From an uncultured Thermotogae bacterium (lineage in GTDB: Bacteria > Thermotogota > Thermotogae > Mesoaciditogales > Mesoaciditogaceae), in NCBI GenBank assembly GCA_913056255.1, contig CAJXLN010000004.1:19446-83445 (forward strand): a stretch of 64,000 nt of DNA, in the 5' to 3' direction. The notes beneath the pieces are model-generated. The model ran no database searches, had not been told where the DNA came from, and saw only the letters and a list, made by a program, of their open reading frames with translations. This document shows positions 18,499 to 27,291 of this stretch, piece after piece; position 1 is the stretch's first letter, and the number at the start of each line of letters is the position of its first letter. The position numbers and the translations under genes are program-made.

Positions 18499-18792
18499 TT
18501 AAATTCCCTCCAGAGTGTGCTTGAGATACGGACCGATTTTCAAGAGTTCAGGGATTGGATCGCCAAAATCGTGTGTGTAACGTGGATTGATCTCAACGAG
18601 AGTTCCACTCACAACTCTCCCACTTAGCGTGGAAATTTCAACTTTAGCTCCCATTTCAGCATCTGCCATTAAGAAACCGTTGACCCACATTTCCAGCGGA
18701 ACTTTTTTCGTGTCTTGAGGGAGATGCGAAGAGCGTTCTTCGGTTTTTAACACAACATTATGAATTTTCACCCAATCTCCACGTTTGGCCAT
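18499..18792 (-). CDS. ortA: 2-amino-4-oxopentanoate thiolase, small subunit OrtA
   Basis: Partner of OrtB, 97 residues. The sequence GDWVKIHNVVLKTEERSSHLP with PLEMWVNGFL and the ending PELLKIGPYLKHTLEGI is characteristic of OrtA. It has no catalytic motif of its own, and its assignment rests on this similarity plus the gene order ord-ortA-ortB. A GGGGTGAT ribosome site precedes the ATG. Confidence 0.9.
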   Translation of the reverse strand: MAKRGDWVKIHNVVLKTEERSSHLPQDTKKVPLEMWVNGFLMADAEMGAKVEISTLSGRVVSGTLVEINPRYTHDFGDPIPELLKIGPYLKHTLEGI

Positions 18793-18798
18793 TTTTTA

Positions 18799-19812
18799 TC
18801 ACCCCACATTTAAAATTCCACGAGGAATCGTCATGTCTTTCATCGTTAAAAGTCCTGGCTTCGCCTCTACAATTGCCGGAATCATGTTGACCGCCATCGC
18901 CATAGTACCTTTTCCACCGGGAATTTCAGGTTTTATTTCCATGAATAGATTTGGATCTCCTTCAATTTGGATAAAATCTCCCGTTTTCACGTCTTCTAAC
19001 TCAGGATGGATCTGCTGTGGATGTACGAGTTCGATTTTAACATTGCCGTCAACGATCCCCCTACCTGTATGTTTGCAACCTGCAACTTGTCCGGGTTCAA
19101 CTTTTACATATGGCGTTTCTCTGTAAGTCTTGGATACTATGGGTTCTCGCTCTTCTTCTATGCGTTCTATTTTCCAACCAAGTGCGTCTGCTATCATCGC
19201 GATTGATTGGCGAAATCCAATATGGCCAACTATATTGCCATTCTTTATGCCACGTTTAAATTCTTCGACACTTGTTCCGACTCCTTGAGTGCGCATAACC
19301 TCTGCACCGAATGGCGAAAGATCGTTTATTCGTTGAGCTTTTATCCTTTCAATGTTGAGACACACACCCGTAAGGGTGAGTATCAGCGTATCGAGAACGA
19401 ATCCAGGATTAACACCTGTACCAAGAACGGAAACACCGTGTTTTTTCGCAAGAGAATCCATTCTATGAGATAATTCCGGATAATCAAGCCATGGATAGGA
19501 CATCTCTTCGGCAATCGTTATAACATTGGAAGAGTGTTCAACGGCCATTTTGATCATTGGAAACACTTTTGGAACAAACGACGTGGTTGCTATCAAGACA
19601 ACATCTGGATCGGTTTCGGATATCACTTTTTCGGGATCTGAGGATATCGTTATTTCACTTTTAACATTCAAATATTTGCGGAGTGATTTTCCGTCGAGTT
19701 CATCTCTAAGTGTTTCTATTGCACCTACGAGTTTCATATCAGGTTTGTTGAGTATGTCCTTAATCATACCACTTCCCATTGCTCCAAGACCCCACATGAC
19801 TATTCTTTTCAT
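18799..19812 (-). CDS. ord: 2,4-diaminopentanoate dehydrogenase
   Basis: NAD(P)-dependent oxidoreductase of 337 residues that oxidatively deaminates 2,4-diaminopentanoate to 2-amino-4-oxopentanoate. The Rossmann start VMWGLGAMGSGM binds the cofactor. The rest resembles the dihydrodipicolinate reductase-like family to which clostridial Ord belongs (GTGVNPGFVLDTL). First gene of the ornithine operon, with AGGAGAGGA upstream. Ornithine racemase is not encoded in this window. Confidence 0.9.
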   Translation of the reverse strand: MKRIVMWGLGAMGSGMIKDILNKPDMKLVGAIETLRDELDGKSLRKYLNVKSEITISSDPEKVISETDPDVVLIATTSFVPKVFPMIKMAVEHSSNVITIAEEMSYPWLDYPELSHRMDSLAKKHGVSVLGTGVNPGFVLDTLILTLTGVCLNIERIKAQRINDLSPFGAEVMRTQGVGTSVEEFKRGIKNGNIVGHIGFRQSIAMIADALGWKIERIEEEREPIVSKTYRETPYVKVEPGQVAGCKHTGRGIVDGNVKIELVHPQQIHPELEDVKTGDFIQIEGDPNLFMEIKPEIPGGKGTMAMAVNMIPAIVEAKPGLLTMKDMTIPRGILNVG

Positions 19813-19843
19813 CTTAACACTTCCTCTCCTAAAGTCTAAAAAC

Positions 19844-21082
19844 TCAAAGGCTCTTTATAACCCTTCTGTATTCCAAATATTTGCCTTTGATCTTGATAAT
19901 AGCATTGAGTACGTACGTTCCACTTGATGGAAAGGTTATCGATTTCCATGTTTTAGAGTTCACCAATATCCTCATTCCACCTGAAGGTATGATCACATTA
20001 TGCGGTGAAGTATCTGAAAATCTGTAAAGCTCCATGTCTCCTCGCTTGATAAAAAATGTTATGGAATTAAGAACAACGAATTTTTCTTTGAGAGATGTAT
20101 TGGAAATCCAAAGCGAGAAATCGATGGGTTGATCTTCTTCCACTACCATCGGAATATCAGAATTCAACATCAGATCATCTATATTTCCAACTCGATCAGG
20201 ATTAACGACTAAAAATGTGGCCGTTGCGATCAGATCCTTCGTACCCTGAAGCTTAGCGAGAAGGTAATATTTTCCTGGATTTTGAATTGGATCCATTTTG
20301 TACGTGTAAAGCAGCTTACTTTGACCAGATACGGGATTTATTTGATCTGGTGCATTGAATGTTTTGGAAGAAATGAGATTGCGTTTTTCATTCAACAAAG
20401 AGAATGAAACTGTTTTGGTCTTGATGTTTATAGGATTGGGTGTGTTGTTTTTAACGTACAATCTGAAGATACCTTTTTGATTAACGACGAAAAAATCCTG
20501 ACCTGAGTTTAAAATAGCCTGAACTTTGGAAAGATATGTGAAATCCTTCGACAGATGTACTGCTTTTCCATTTAAATTGATAAGAACACTGACGTGATAC
20601 GTTCCGCTTTTAAGATGAGAAAGTTCCACTTCGTGCCTTAAGTCGTAAAGTATCATGCTGCTTTTACCTTTTATTTTTGAGCGAATGGTTTTGTCAAAAT
20701 GAAAATTGTACAGATCCGGACTCGCCTCGGATCCAATTCTGACATTGAAAGAATACAATGAGAAATTTTTCGTTTCTTTTGACAAATTCGTGATATGAAC
20801 TTTGAATTCAAGTGGTTCTCCAGAAAGATAGTCACTTTTGTTTGCGGATATGTATATTTGGAAACTTCCAACTGTTTTCAACGAGTCACTGGATATTCTG
20901 CGCTGTTTTTGAGTTGCAAAATACACAAAAACTATAATGAGAATCAAAATGATATTGAAGAGAAAAATGTATTTTCCACGTTTAAAATTCTTAGAAGGAC
21001 TTGCCTTTTTTTTACTTTTGGTTATTTCCTCCCACTCTTCTGGAGAATGAGAGTGATACTGGTTTTTATTCAATTCACTCAT
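19844..21082 (-). CDS. Membrane-anchored protein with Ig-like domains, function unknown
   Basis: 412 residues. A polar N-terminus (1-35) is followed by one membrane helix (about 38-57, FLFNIILILIIVFVYF), placing about 355 residues outside the cytoplasm. The outer part has two or three repeats of beta-rich segments resembling the intracellular proteinase inhibitor BsuPI/Ig fold (SGEPLEFKVHITN; NQKGIFRLYVKNNTPNP; EEDQPIDFSLWISNTS). No catalytic motif. It overlaps the PilB-like gene by eight bases, so a role beside a type IV pilus or secretion machine is possible but unproven. Confidence 0.75.
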   Translation of the reverse strand: MSELNKNQYHSHSPEEWEEITKSKKKASPSKNFKRGKYIFLFNIILILIIVFVYFATQKQRRISSDSLKTVGSFQIYISANKSDYLSGEPLEFKVHITNLSKETKNFSLYSFNVRIGSEASPDLYNFHFDKTIRSKIKGKSSMILYDLRHEVELSHLKSGTYHVSVLINLNGKAVHLSKDFTYLSKVQAILNSGQDFFVVNQKGIFRLYVKNNTPNPINIKTKTVSFSLLNEKRNLISSKTFNAPDQINPVSGQSKLLYTYKMDPIQNPGKYYLLAKLQGTKDLIATATFLVVNPDRVGNIDDLMLNSDIPMVVEEDQPIDFSLWISNTSLKEKFVVLNSITFFIKRGDMELYRFSDTSPHNVIIPSGGMRILVNSKTWKSITFPSSGTYVLNAIIKIKGKYLEYRRVIKSL

Positions 21083-22751
21083 TTCTTACCACACGGGTAA
21101 CTTCATTGTAGGAAGTTATTCCTCTTACTATTTTATCCACGCCATCCTCAAATAAAGTCCTCATTCCACCGCGCCGCGCCGCTTCACGAAGCTCCGCGTT
21201 GGAAGCTCCACGATATGTTAATTTTCTAACTTCTGGTGTAACGATCATGACCTCGTTTATGGCAGTTCGACCTTTGTATCCACTTGGACAACTGGGAGAT
21301 TGCCCCGCTTCGTACATTTTTGGTTTTAAATCTGGGTAAAGCCTTTTGGCTACCTCAACGATTTCTTTCCTGGGTGTGACCTCTCTTTTACACTCATCAC
21401 AGAGCTTTCTAACGAGCCGTTGACCTACCACACCGATCAATGAAACTCCTATCATGTGAGGATCAAGGCCAAGATTCACAAGTCTTGAGATGGCACTTGG
21501 GGCATCGTTGGTATGCAGTGTACTGAAGACAAGATGCCCAGTCATTGAAGCTTCAAGGGCAAGCTGCGCAGTTTCACGATCTCGAATTTCTCCTATCATT
21601 ATGATATTCGGATCTTGTCGAAGTATCGATCTCAAAAACCTTGCGTAAGTTAGGCCTATTTCAGAATTGACCTGGCATTGATTGACGCCATCTATGTTGT
21701 ATTCAACGGGATCTTCCACGGTAACGATGTTTTTAGTCACGTCTTTTATCTCGTTTATTGCCGCAACGAGAGTAGTGGATTTACCACTACCTGTCGGACC
21801 GGTAAGAAGTATTATTCCATATGGATAATGTACAAGCTCTAAAAACCTATTGGTGTTGTACTCACTGAAACCCAGATCAGAAATACTCTGTTGAGAAGCA
21901 GCAACGCGAAGGATTCTCATAACGATTTTCTCTTGATACACGGTGGGCATTGTTGAAACTCTGAAATCGTATTGTTCTCCATTGTATTTCATGAAAAATT
22001 TTCCATCTTGAGGAAGCCGTTTTTCAGATATGTCCAAACCGGACATGATCTTTATTCTTGACACAATGGACGAGTGTGTTTTCTTTGGATACGTTGTAAC
22101 TTTTCTGAGTATTCCATCAACTCTGTATCTGACGTTAACTAAATTTCGAGTCGGTTCTACATGAATATCACTTGCGCCCTGAACAATTCCGCCTTCAATT
22201 ATCGCCTTCACGAGCCTTACTACCGGAGCTTCTTCGGCCTCTTCATCTTCTGTAGTTTCTTCTTCTTCTTCTTCTGATTGTGGAAGATCTTCGAAGGTTG
22301 GGAGTCCCGTATCTATTTGGGATTCGAATATGGATTTGTAAAATGAGTCAAACAGGTCGGTGGGAACAATTGCAACCTCTACTTTCATCGATGTGATAAA
22401 ACGAATCTCTCGCATTATTTGCGTGTAATTCACCGCATTATCAGTTGCCACATACAAGGTATTCCCGATTTTTTTGTACGGTATTATTCTGTATGATTTG
22501 ATCAAGTTGTGAGGAATGGAATTTATCACGTCAAATGGAATATTCGCCGGAAGTTCTTCGAGCTTTTTAAGACCAAACTGAGTGGATAGAGCATCCGCAA
22601 TATCATTCCATGTCACGAAGTGGTTTTCAACCAAAACTCGTCCCAACGGTTTTTTGATGGCTTTTGCTATCTCAAGTGATCTCGTGAGTATTTCTGGCGT
22701 GATATATCCTTTGGATACTAAAATCTCACCTATTCTTCTGAAAGATGACAA
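21075..22751 (-). CDS. Type II secretion / type IV pilus assembly ATPase (GspE/PilB family)
   Basis: Hexameric ATPase of 558 residues that drives pseudopilus or pilus extension. The N-terminal GspE-type domain (about 1-150) is followed by an acidic linker rich in Glu (165-185). The ATPase has Walker A GPTGSGKST, Asp box TVEDPVEYN, Walker B IIMIGEIRDRETA and His box STLHTND. The zinc tetracysteine loop is incomplete: LCDEC is present, but the second pair has one Cys only (SPSCPSGYKGR). No inner-membrane platform or pilin gene is near. A TTG start follows GGAGG. Confidence 0.92.
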   Translation of the reverse strand: MSSFRRIGEILVSKGYITPEILTRSLEIAKAIKKPLGRVLVENHFVTWNDIADALSTQFGLKKLEELPANIPFDVINSIPHNLIKSYRIIPYKKIGNTLYVATDNAVNYTQIMREIRFITSMKVEVAIVPTDLFDSFYKSIFESQIDTGLPTFEDLPQSEEEEEETTEDEEAEEAPVVRLVKAIIEGGIVQGASDIHVEPTRNLVNVRYRVDGILRKVTTYPKKTHSSIVSRIKIMSGLDISEKRLPQDGKFFMKYNGEQYDFRVSTMPTVYQEKIVMRILRVAASQQSISDLGFSEYNTNRFLELVHYPYGIILLTGPTGSGKSTTLVAAINEIKDVTKNIVTVEDPVEYNIDGVNQCQVNSEIGLTYARFLRSILRQDPNIIMIGEIRDRETAQLALEASMTGHLVFSTLHTNDAPSAISRLVNLGLDPHMIGVSLIGVVGQRLVRKLCDECKREVTPRKEIVEVAKRLYPDLKPKMYEAGQSPSCPSGYKGRTAINEVMIVTPEVRKLTYRGASNAELREAARRGGMRTLFEDGVDKIVRGITSYNEVTRVVRNE

Positions 22752-22810
22752 ACAAAGTCCTCCATTCCTTTTAATTCACATTATTTTGTTGAAGTGGTTG
22801 CTTCCGCTGA

Positions 22811-23860
22811 TTATTTTAAAAACTCATCGAGCCCTGATCTGTATATCGCTGGAATGTCAGTATCATTGAAAAGCAGCTTATCCGGTTCTTCAAACCCCGT
22901 TGCTATGAGTGTAACTCTCATTTCATCTTCAGGTATAGAATCATCGATTATAAGTCCAAATTTCACATCGGCTTCTTCGCTGCACCCTCTTCTTATTACG
23001 GAAGCGGCAGTATGCATTTCTTTCATCGTCACGTTCTTTGGAGCGGAAACATTCAATATGATAGCAGAAGAATTGTCAACAGGCTGTTCGAGCAACTTTG
23101 ATTCCATGGCCATTCTCGCAGCTTCTTCGGCACGATTTTCGCCTTTTCCGATACCTATTCCCAACATTGCCGGGCCAGCATCTCTCATTATGGATTCAAC
23201 ATCCGCAAAATCAAGGTTTATGTATCCTCGTTTTGTTATGAGTTCTGAGATACCTTTCACGCCTTGATGCAAGGTTTCATCTGCTTTAAGAAAAGCATCT
23301 GGTATTGTGGTATCAACTGGAAGTTCTTCCAGCAATTTATTATTGGATATTCGTATTAAAGTGTCCACGTTGCCTCGAAGTTTTTTAAGACCTTCCATTG
23401 CAATACGCCATCTACTGTTTCCCTCAAAATAAAACGGTGTTGTGGCAATCGCAACTGTTAATATTCCGTTTTCTCGCGCAATCCGTGCAATAATCGGCGA
23501 AGATCCAGTACCAGTTCCACCACCCATACCGGCTGTAAGAAAAAGCAAATCCGTATCGTCAAGCACCTTTTTAATTTCATCTACACTTTCTTCAGCCGCT
23601 CTTTCTCCTATTTCAGGATACCCGCCAGCGCCAAGTCCACGAGTTGTTTCGGCGCCCAGCTGAATGGTAACATCGGCTTGACTCGATTCAAGGACCTGAA
23701 GATCGGTATTTGCAGAGATAAATGTGACATCTTTTATGCCAGATTCTATCATCCTTGCAATCGCATTATTTCCAGCCCCACCTATACCCATAACCTTTAT
23801 AGTTGGTATACGTTTGACTTTCCTTTCAGGTCTACCTTCTTTCTCGATCTCAAAAGGCAT
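22811..23860 (-). CDS. ftsZ: Cell division GTPase FtsZ
   Basis: Tubulin-like protein of 349 residues forming the division ring. It shows GGAGNNAI, the signature GGGTGTGSSP and the T7 loop region (NLDFADVES). The C-terminal tail carries DIPAIYRSG, the short peptide that binds FtsA. The tail linker is very short. I prefer the second in-frame ATG, seven bases after GGGAGG, over the one directly adjoining it. Encoded 24 bases after ftsA. Confidence 0.97.
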   Translation of the reverse strand: MPFEIEKEGRPERKVKRIPTIKVMGIGGAGNNAIARMIESGIKDVTFISANTDLQVLESSQADVTIQLGAETTRGLGAGGYPEIGERAAEESVDEIKKVLDDTDLLFLTAGMGGGTGTGSSPIIARIARENGILTVAIATTPFYFEGNSRWRIAMEGLKKLRGNVDTLIRISNNKLLEELPVDTTIPDAFLKADETLHQGVKGISELITKRGYINLDFADVESIMRDAGPAMLGIGIGKGENRAEEAARMAMESKLLEQPVDNSSAIILNVSAPKNVTMKEMHTAASVIRRGCSEEADVKFGLIIDDSIPEDEMRVTLIATGFEEPDKLLFNDTDIPAIYRSGLDEFLK

Positions 23861-23884
23861 CAACATACCTCCCTTTTTAAGAGA

Positions 23885-25174
23885 TTACACCAATTTTTTC
23901 AAAAACTCCCATACTTTCTTCAAGAATCCATCTTCATAATTCTCATTTTCATTTTTGTCAGAAGAAATGGCAGGAGTCTTGGATATGGGGCTCACCCTAA
24001 ATGCTTTCCTAACGTTAAATCCATGTTTGAACAGATGTACAAAAGCTCCAAAAAGCAAAGTATACGCGGGAACTGCCATGATATCTTCAGCTCCATTGAC
24101 AATAACGTTGTTTGAAGACGCATAAGCACCAGTTCGGGCTGTTATGTTAAATACAGAAGAACCGATTCCAGCAATTCCAGGTATCGAAGCTCCCCCACCG
24201 GTTATCACGAGACCTACGGGATTAAATGAGGCTTTGTTCAAAGTACGAGTGAATTCTCTTCTTGCAATACTGAATATTTCTTGCGATCTTGCATACGCTG
24301 TCAAGGAAAGAGAGCGTTTCTTGATGTTTTTCTTCGTTTTGGCATCAAAATCGGTGGTTTCCACTGTTTCGTCTTCTTTTACACTTTTGTAGTCCAAGTT
24401 AGAATGGTAAAAAAGCAAACGCTCAGCCTCGGAGTAGGAAACTTTGAAAACCGTAGCTATGTCTTTGACGATGTTTTGAACGCCAAGTGGAATGAGCTGA
24501 AATTCTACAGGCACTCCTTTTTCGTACGAAATGATTTTGGTTGTGGCGTATCCCATTTCCAAACATAGAATTCCTCGATCCTTTTCATTTTCATTCAACA
24601 CCCCTTCGGCTGCAAGTATACCCGGATGTGCTATTGACGCCGAAGTGAAATTGTAGCCTTCAAAAAGATTAAAAAATTCATCTTGAGCCATTTCATCAAT
24701 TTTAACAAGTATCATATCTGCCGTTATTTTTGTACTCATCATAGAAACCGGATTGATCACGACTCGCCCGTCATCGAGCGTGTAGTTCATGACAATCACG
24801 TCGATCGTATTTTCACGCTTTCCCGCCTCAAGGCGCATGGTGCGAACATGAGATTCCTTTATAGGTTCAGCTTTATCTTTTGACAATGTTTTTTCAACTT
24901 TTATTCTTTCCATGCTGAACACATTCGAAGAACCCGTTACGATCAGATCGCCAAAAGGTATTTTTTTAGTCATCTGTGATTGAAGCTCTCCCAACGCCTC
25001 TCCAATACTTGCCCTAAGACCGATCACATCCACGATCTTTCCACCTGAAAATCCGTTGGATTTCACGGTAGAATAACTCAATATTTTAAAGCCGTCACTA
25101 ACCTTTTCTCCTAAAGCGGCTTTAATGTTGTACGTACCTATATCTACAACCGTTATTCCCCCTGTTTTCGCCAT
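23885..25174 (-). CDS. ftsA: Cell division protein FtsA
   Basis: Actin-like protein of 429 residues that tethers FtsZ to the membrane. The ATPase motifs are VDIGTYNIKAAL (phosphate 1), LCLEMGYATTKI (phosphate 2) and VITGGGASIPG (adenosine). A SHS2 domain lies near 85-165. The last residues (FLKKVWEFLKKLV) form an amphipathic membrane-targeting helix. I start at ATG because the conserved MAKTGGITVVDIG begins there; a GTG ten codons upstream adjoins an AGGAGG with almost no spacing, and a small CCAGC/GCTGG hairpin lies between the two. Confidence 0.95.
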   Translation of the reverse strand: MAKTGGITVVDIGTYNIKAALGEKVSDGFKILSYSTVKSNGFSGGKIVDVIGLRASIGEALGELQSQMTKKIPFGDLIVTGSSNVFSMERIKVEKTLSKDKAEPIKESHVRTMRLEAGKRENTIDVIVMNYTLDDGRVVINPVSMMSTKITADMILVKIDEMAQDEFFNLFEGYNFTSASIAHPGILAAEGVLNENEKDRGILCLEMGYATTKIISYEKGVPVEFQLIPLGVQNIVKDIATVFKVSYSEAERLLFYHSNLDYKSVKEDETVETTDFDAKTKKNIKKRSLSLTAYARSQEIFSIARREFTRTLNKASFNPVGLVITGGGASIPGIAGIGSSVFNITARTGAYASSNNVIVNGAEDIMAVPAYTLLFGAFVHLFKHGFNVRKAFRVSPISKTPAISSDKNENENYEDGFLKKVWEFLKKLV

Positions 25175-25256
25175 GAAATTCACCAGCCTTTGCTGGCATG
25201 ACACCTCCTCGCGTTGGGTTTGAAAATTATACTACTTTTACTTCAAAAAAACGAAA

Positions 25257-25862
25257 TCAAACCGAGAAATGACTTTCAATCTCCTTAATTATACACTTAA
25301 AAATTCGATCTGGATTGAGCCTGGAGTCGATCTTGACAAATCTTTTGGATTTTGATAAAAATTCATAGCCTTTTATTACACGTTTCATAAACTGCCAGCC
25401 TTCAGCCTCTATTCTGTCTCCACTTAGCTGCCTTCTCTCTTTAAAAGTTTTTTCATCGATTTCCAAATAAAATGTAAGATCTGGATAAAGCATATCCGTG
25501 GCGAATTCGTTGATCAAAATCACCATTCTCTTACCCAATTCCCTTCCAAACCCCTGGTAAGCTACTGAGGAATCTACATATCTGTCAAGAATCACGAACT
25601 CCCCCATGTTAAGTCTGGGTCTGATTTCCCTTTCCACCAACTGGGCGCGAGATGCAACATAGAGAAAAAATTCCGTTTTGGCACTCATATCCGAATTGTT
25701 TTTATCCAAAAGAGTTTGTCTTATTTGCTCGCCTATGTCTGTGCCGCCTGGTTCTCTGAAAATCGAGAATTTCACACTTTTTTTCTCCAAGTACGATTTA
25801 AGCATTTCAATCTGGGTGGACTTTCCACATCCATCAATACCTTCAAAGGTTATAAATGGCAC
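25257..25862 (-). CDS. tmk: Thymidylate kinase
   Basis: Phosphorylates dTMP to dTDP for DNA synthesis; 201 residues, the usual size. P loop EGIDGCGKSTQ (about 7-17), DRY motif in ILDRYVDSSVAYQG, and the lid region RRQLSGDRIE. GTG start after GGAGGTG. Lies between dnaB and ftsA in a replication/division run. Confidence 0.96.
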   Translation of the reverse strand: MPFITFEGIDGCGKSTQIEMLKSYLEKKSVKFSIFREPGGTDIGEQIRQTLLDKNNSDMSAKTEFFLYVASRAQLVEREIRPRLNMGEFVILDRYVDSSVAYQGFGRELGKRMVILINEFATDMLYPDLTFYLEIDEKTFKERRQLSGDRIEAEGWQFMKRVIKGYEFLSKSKRFVKIDSRLNPDRIFKCIIKEIESHFSV

Positions 25863-25875
25863 TTATTCACCTCCG

Positions 25876-27252
25876 CTACTCATGAGATATATCTTTTTCG
25901 TAAAAGCTTGCGAATTTAGGGAAAAAACTGACAACTACACTTCCTATTGGTCCGTTTCTCTGCTTGCCTATTATTAATTCGGCGTCTTTTGGACTGTCAA
26001 AATCAACTGGGATCTCTTCTTCCTCTTTCTGCTTTTTAGATTTGTAATAATCCCCACGATGAATAAAGATTACCACATCCGCATCTTGTTCAATCGCTCC
26101 GGATTCTCTCAGATCGCTCAGTCTGGGTCTCTTTTCATCGCGTTGCTCTACAGCCCTTGAAAGCTGTGAAAGTGCCACTACACACACATCCAACTCTCTG
26201 GCGAGGAGTTTTAAAGAACGCGATATTTCAGAAATTTCTTGTTGTCTGTTTTCATGTCGTCCTCTGCTGTGCATCAGTTGAAGATAATCGATGAACATCA
26301 CATCCATTCCATATTCCTTTTTTATCTTACGAGCCTTTGTCCTTAACTTCATTATGTCCAAAGAGGGATCGTCGTCTATAACCATACGTGCGCTTCTTAA
26401 TCTGTTAGCGGCATCTGTCAATCGTCTCCAATCATCTGGCGATATGACACCTGATCGTATGTTCTTAAGATCAACGTACCCTTCCGCACACAGCATTCTG
26501 TGTGCCAATTGCTCTGCTGACATTTCCAGACTGAACAGTGTGACGTTATGTTCGTAGCGAAGAGAGATGTTTCTTGCCAGGGTAAGAGCAAGCGAAGTTT
26601 TTCCAAGAGACGGCCTTGCCGCAATTATAATGAGATCTGATTTATGAAATCCTGCGGTCATGCTATCAAGACCTCTAAAACCGCTGGGAATTCCTGAAAC
26701 GTATAAGCCTCCTTCTGGAGACTCGCGTTCCATTTTTAATTTTTCAATGCGCACAAAGGAAGAATCTATCACATCTTTTATAGCCATGTAGGTGCGTCTC
26801 GTTCTTCCTTCTGCTATTTTGAAGATCATTCTTTCCGCACTGTCAAGTATATCATCAACGTCACCGTGTTCATACGAGAGATTGGCGATTTTACCAGCGG
26901 TCTTTATAAGCTGGCGAAGTATGGATTTCTCCTTCACGATCTTCGCATAGTATTCCACATTAGAGACTATTGGTACGGCATCGGCAAGATGCATGACTCC
27001 TATCTCACCGCCTACGAGATCCAACTGTTTTTTAGATCTCAAGATCTCCGTTACGGACAAAACGTCTATTGGCTCAGAACTTTCAAAAAGTTCTTCCATA
27101 GCCTGGAACACGAATTTCGTGATGGTGAAATAGAAATCGTTGTGCGAAAGGATCTCGAAAACCATCTCACCAGCTTCTGGATCGAGAAAAAGCGCCCCTA
27201 TCACAGCTTCTTCAGCTTCTCTACTCTGCGGCATTATCCTTGATTCTTCCAT
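25876..27252 (-). CDS. dnaB: Replicative DNA helicase DnaB
   Basis: Hexameric 5'-3' helicase of the replication fork, 458 residues. The N-terminal primase-interacting domain begins PQSREAEEAVIGALFLDP. The RecA-like domain has Walker A ARPSLGKTSLAL and Walker B DVMFIDYLQLM, then LSQLSRAVEQR with the arginine finger region. Contiguous, so there is no intein. Located about 7 kb from the proposed origin. Confidence 0.97.
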   Translation of the reverse strand: MEESRIMPQSREAEEAVIGALFLDPEAGEMVFEILSHNDFYFTITKFVFQAMEELFESSEPIDVLSVTEILRSKKQLDLVGGEIGVMHLADAVPIVSNVEYYAKIVKEKSILRQLIKTAGKIANLSYEHGDVDDILDSAERMIFKIAEGRTRRTYMAIKDVIDSSFVRIEKLKMERESPEGGLYVSGIPSGFRGLDSMTAGFHKSDLIIIAARPSLGKTSLALTLARNISLRYEHNVTLFSLEMSAEQLAHRMLCAEGYVDLKNIRSGVISPDDWRRLTDAANRLRSARMVIDDDPSLDIMKLRTKARKIKKEYGMDVMFIDYLQLMHSRGRHENRQQEISEISRSLKLLARELDVCVVALSQLSRAVEQRDEKRPRLSDLRESGAIEQDADVVIFIHRGDYYKSKKQKEEEEIPVDFDSPKDAELIIGKQRNGPIGSVVVSFFPKFASFYEKDISHE

Positions 27253-27291
27253 CTTTCATCCCCTTGTTAACACGAAATTTCCCGAATTCAC

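Noticed and set aside
19813..19843. Cobalamin riboswitch before the B12-dependent ornithine operon
   Set aside because: Only 31 bases separate ord from the gene upstream, too short for a cobalamin riboswitch.
20795..21100. Long plus-strand frames antisense to the PilB/Ig-like/FtsZ genes
   Set aside because: They lack ribosome sites and family signatures, and lie opposite well-supported genes. The same applies to frames of 100-230 codons opposite ftsH, oraE, groEL and clpX.
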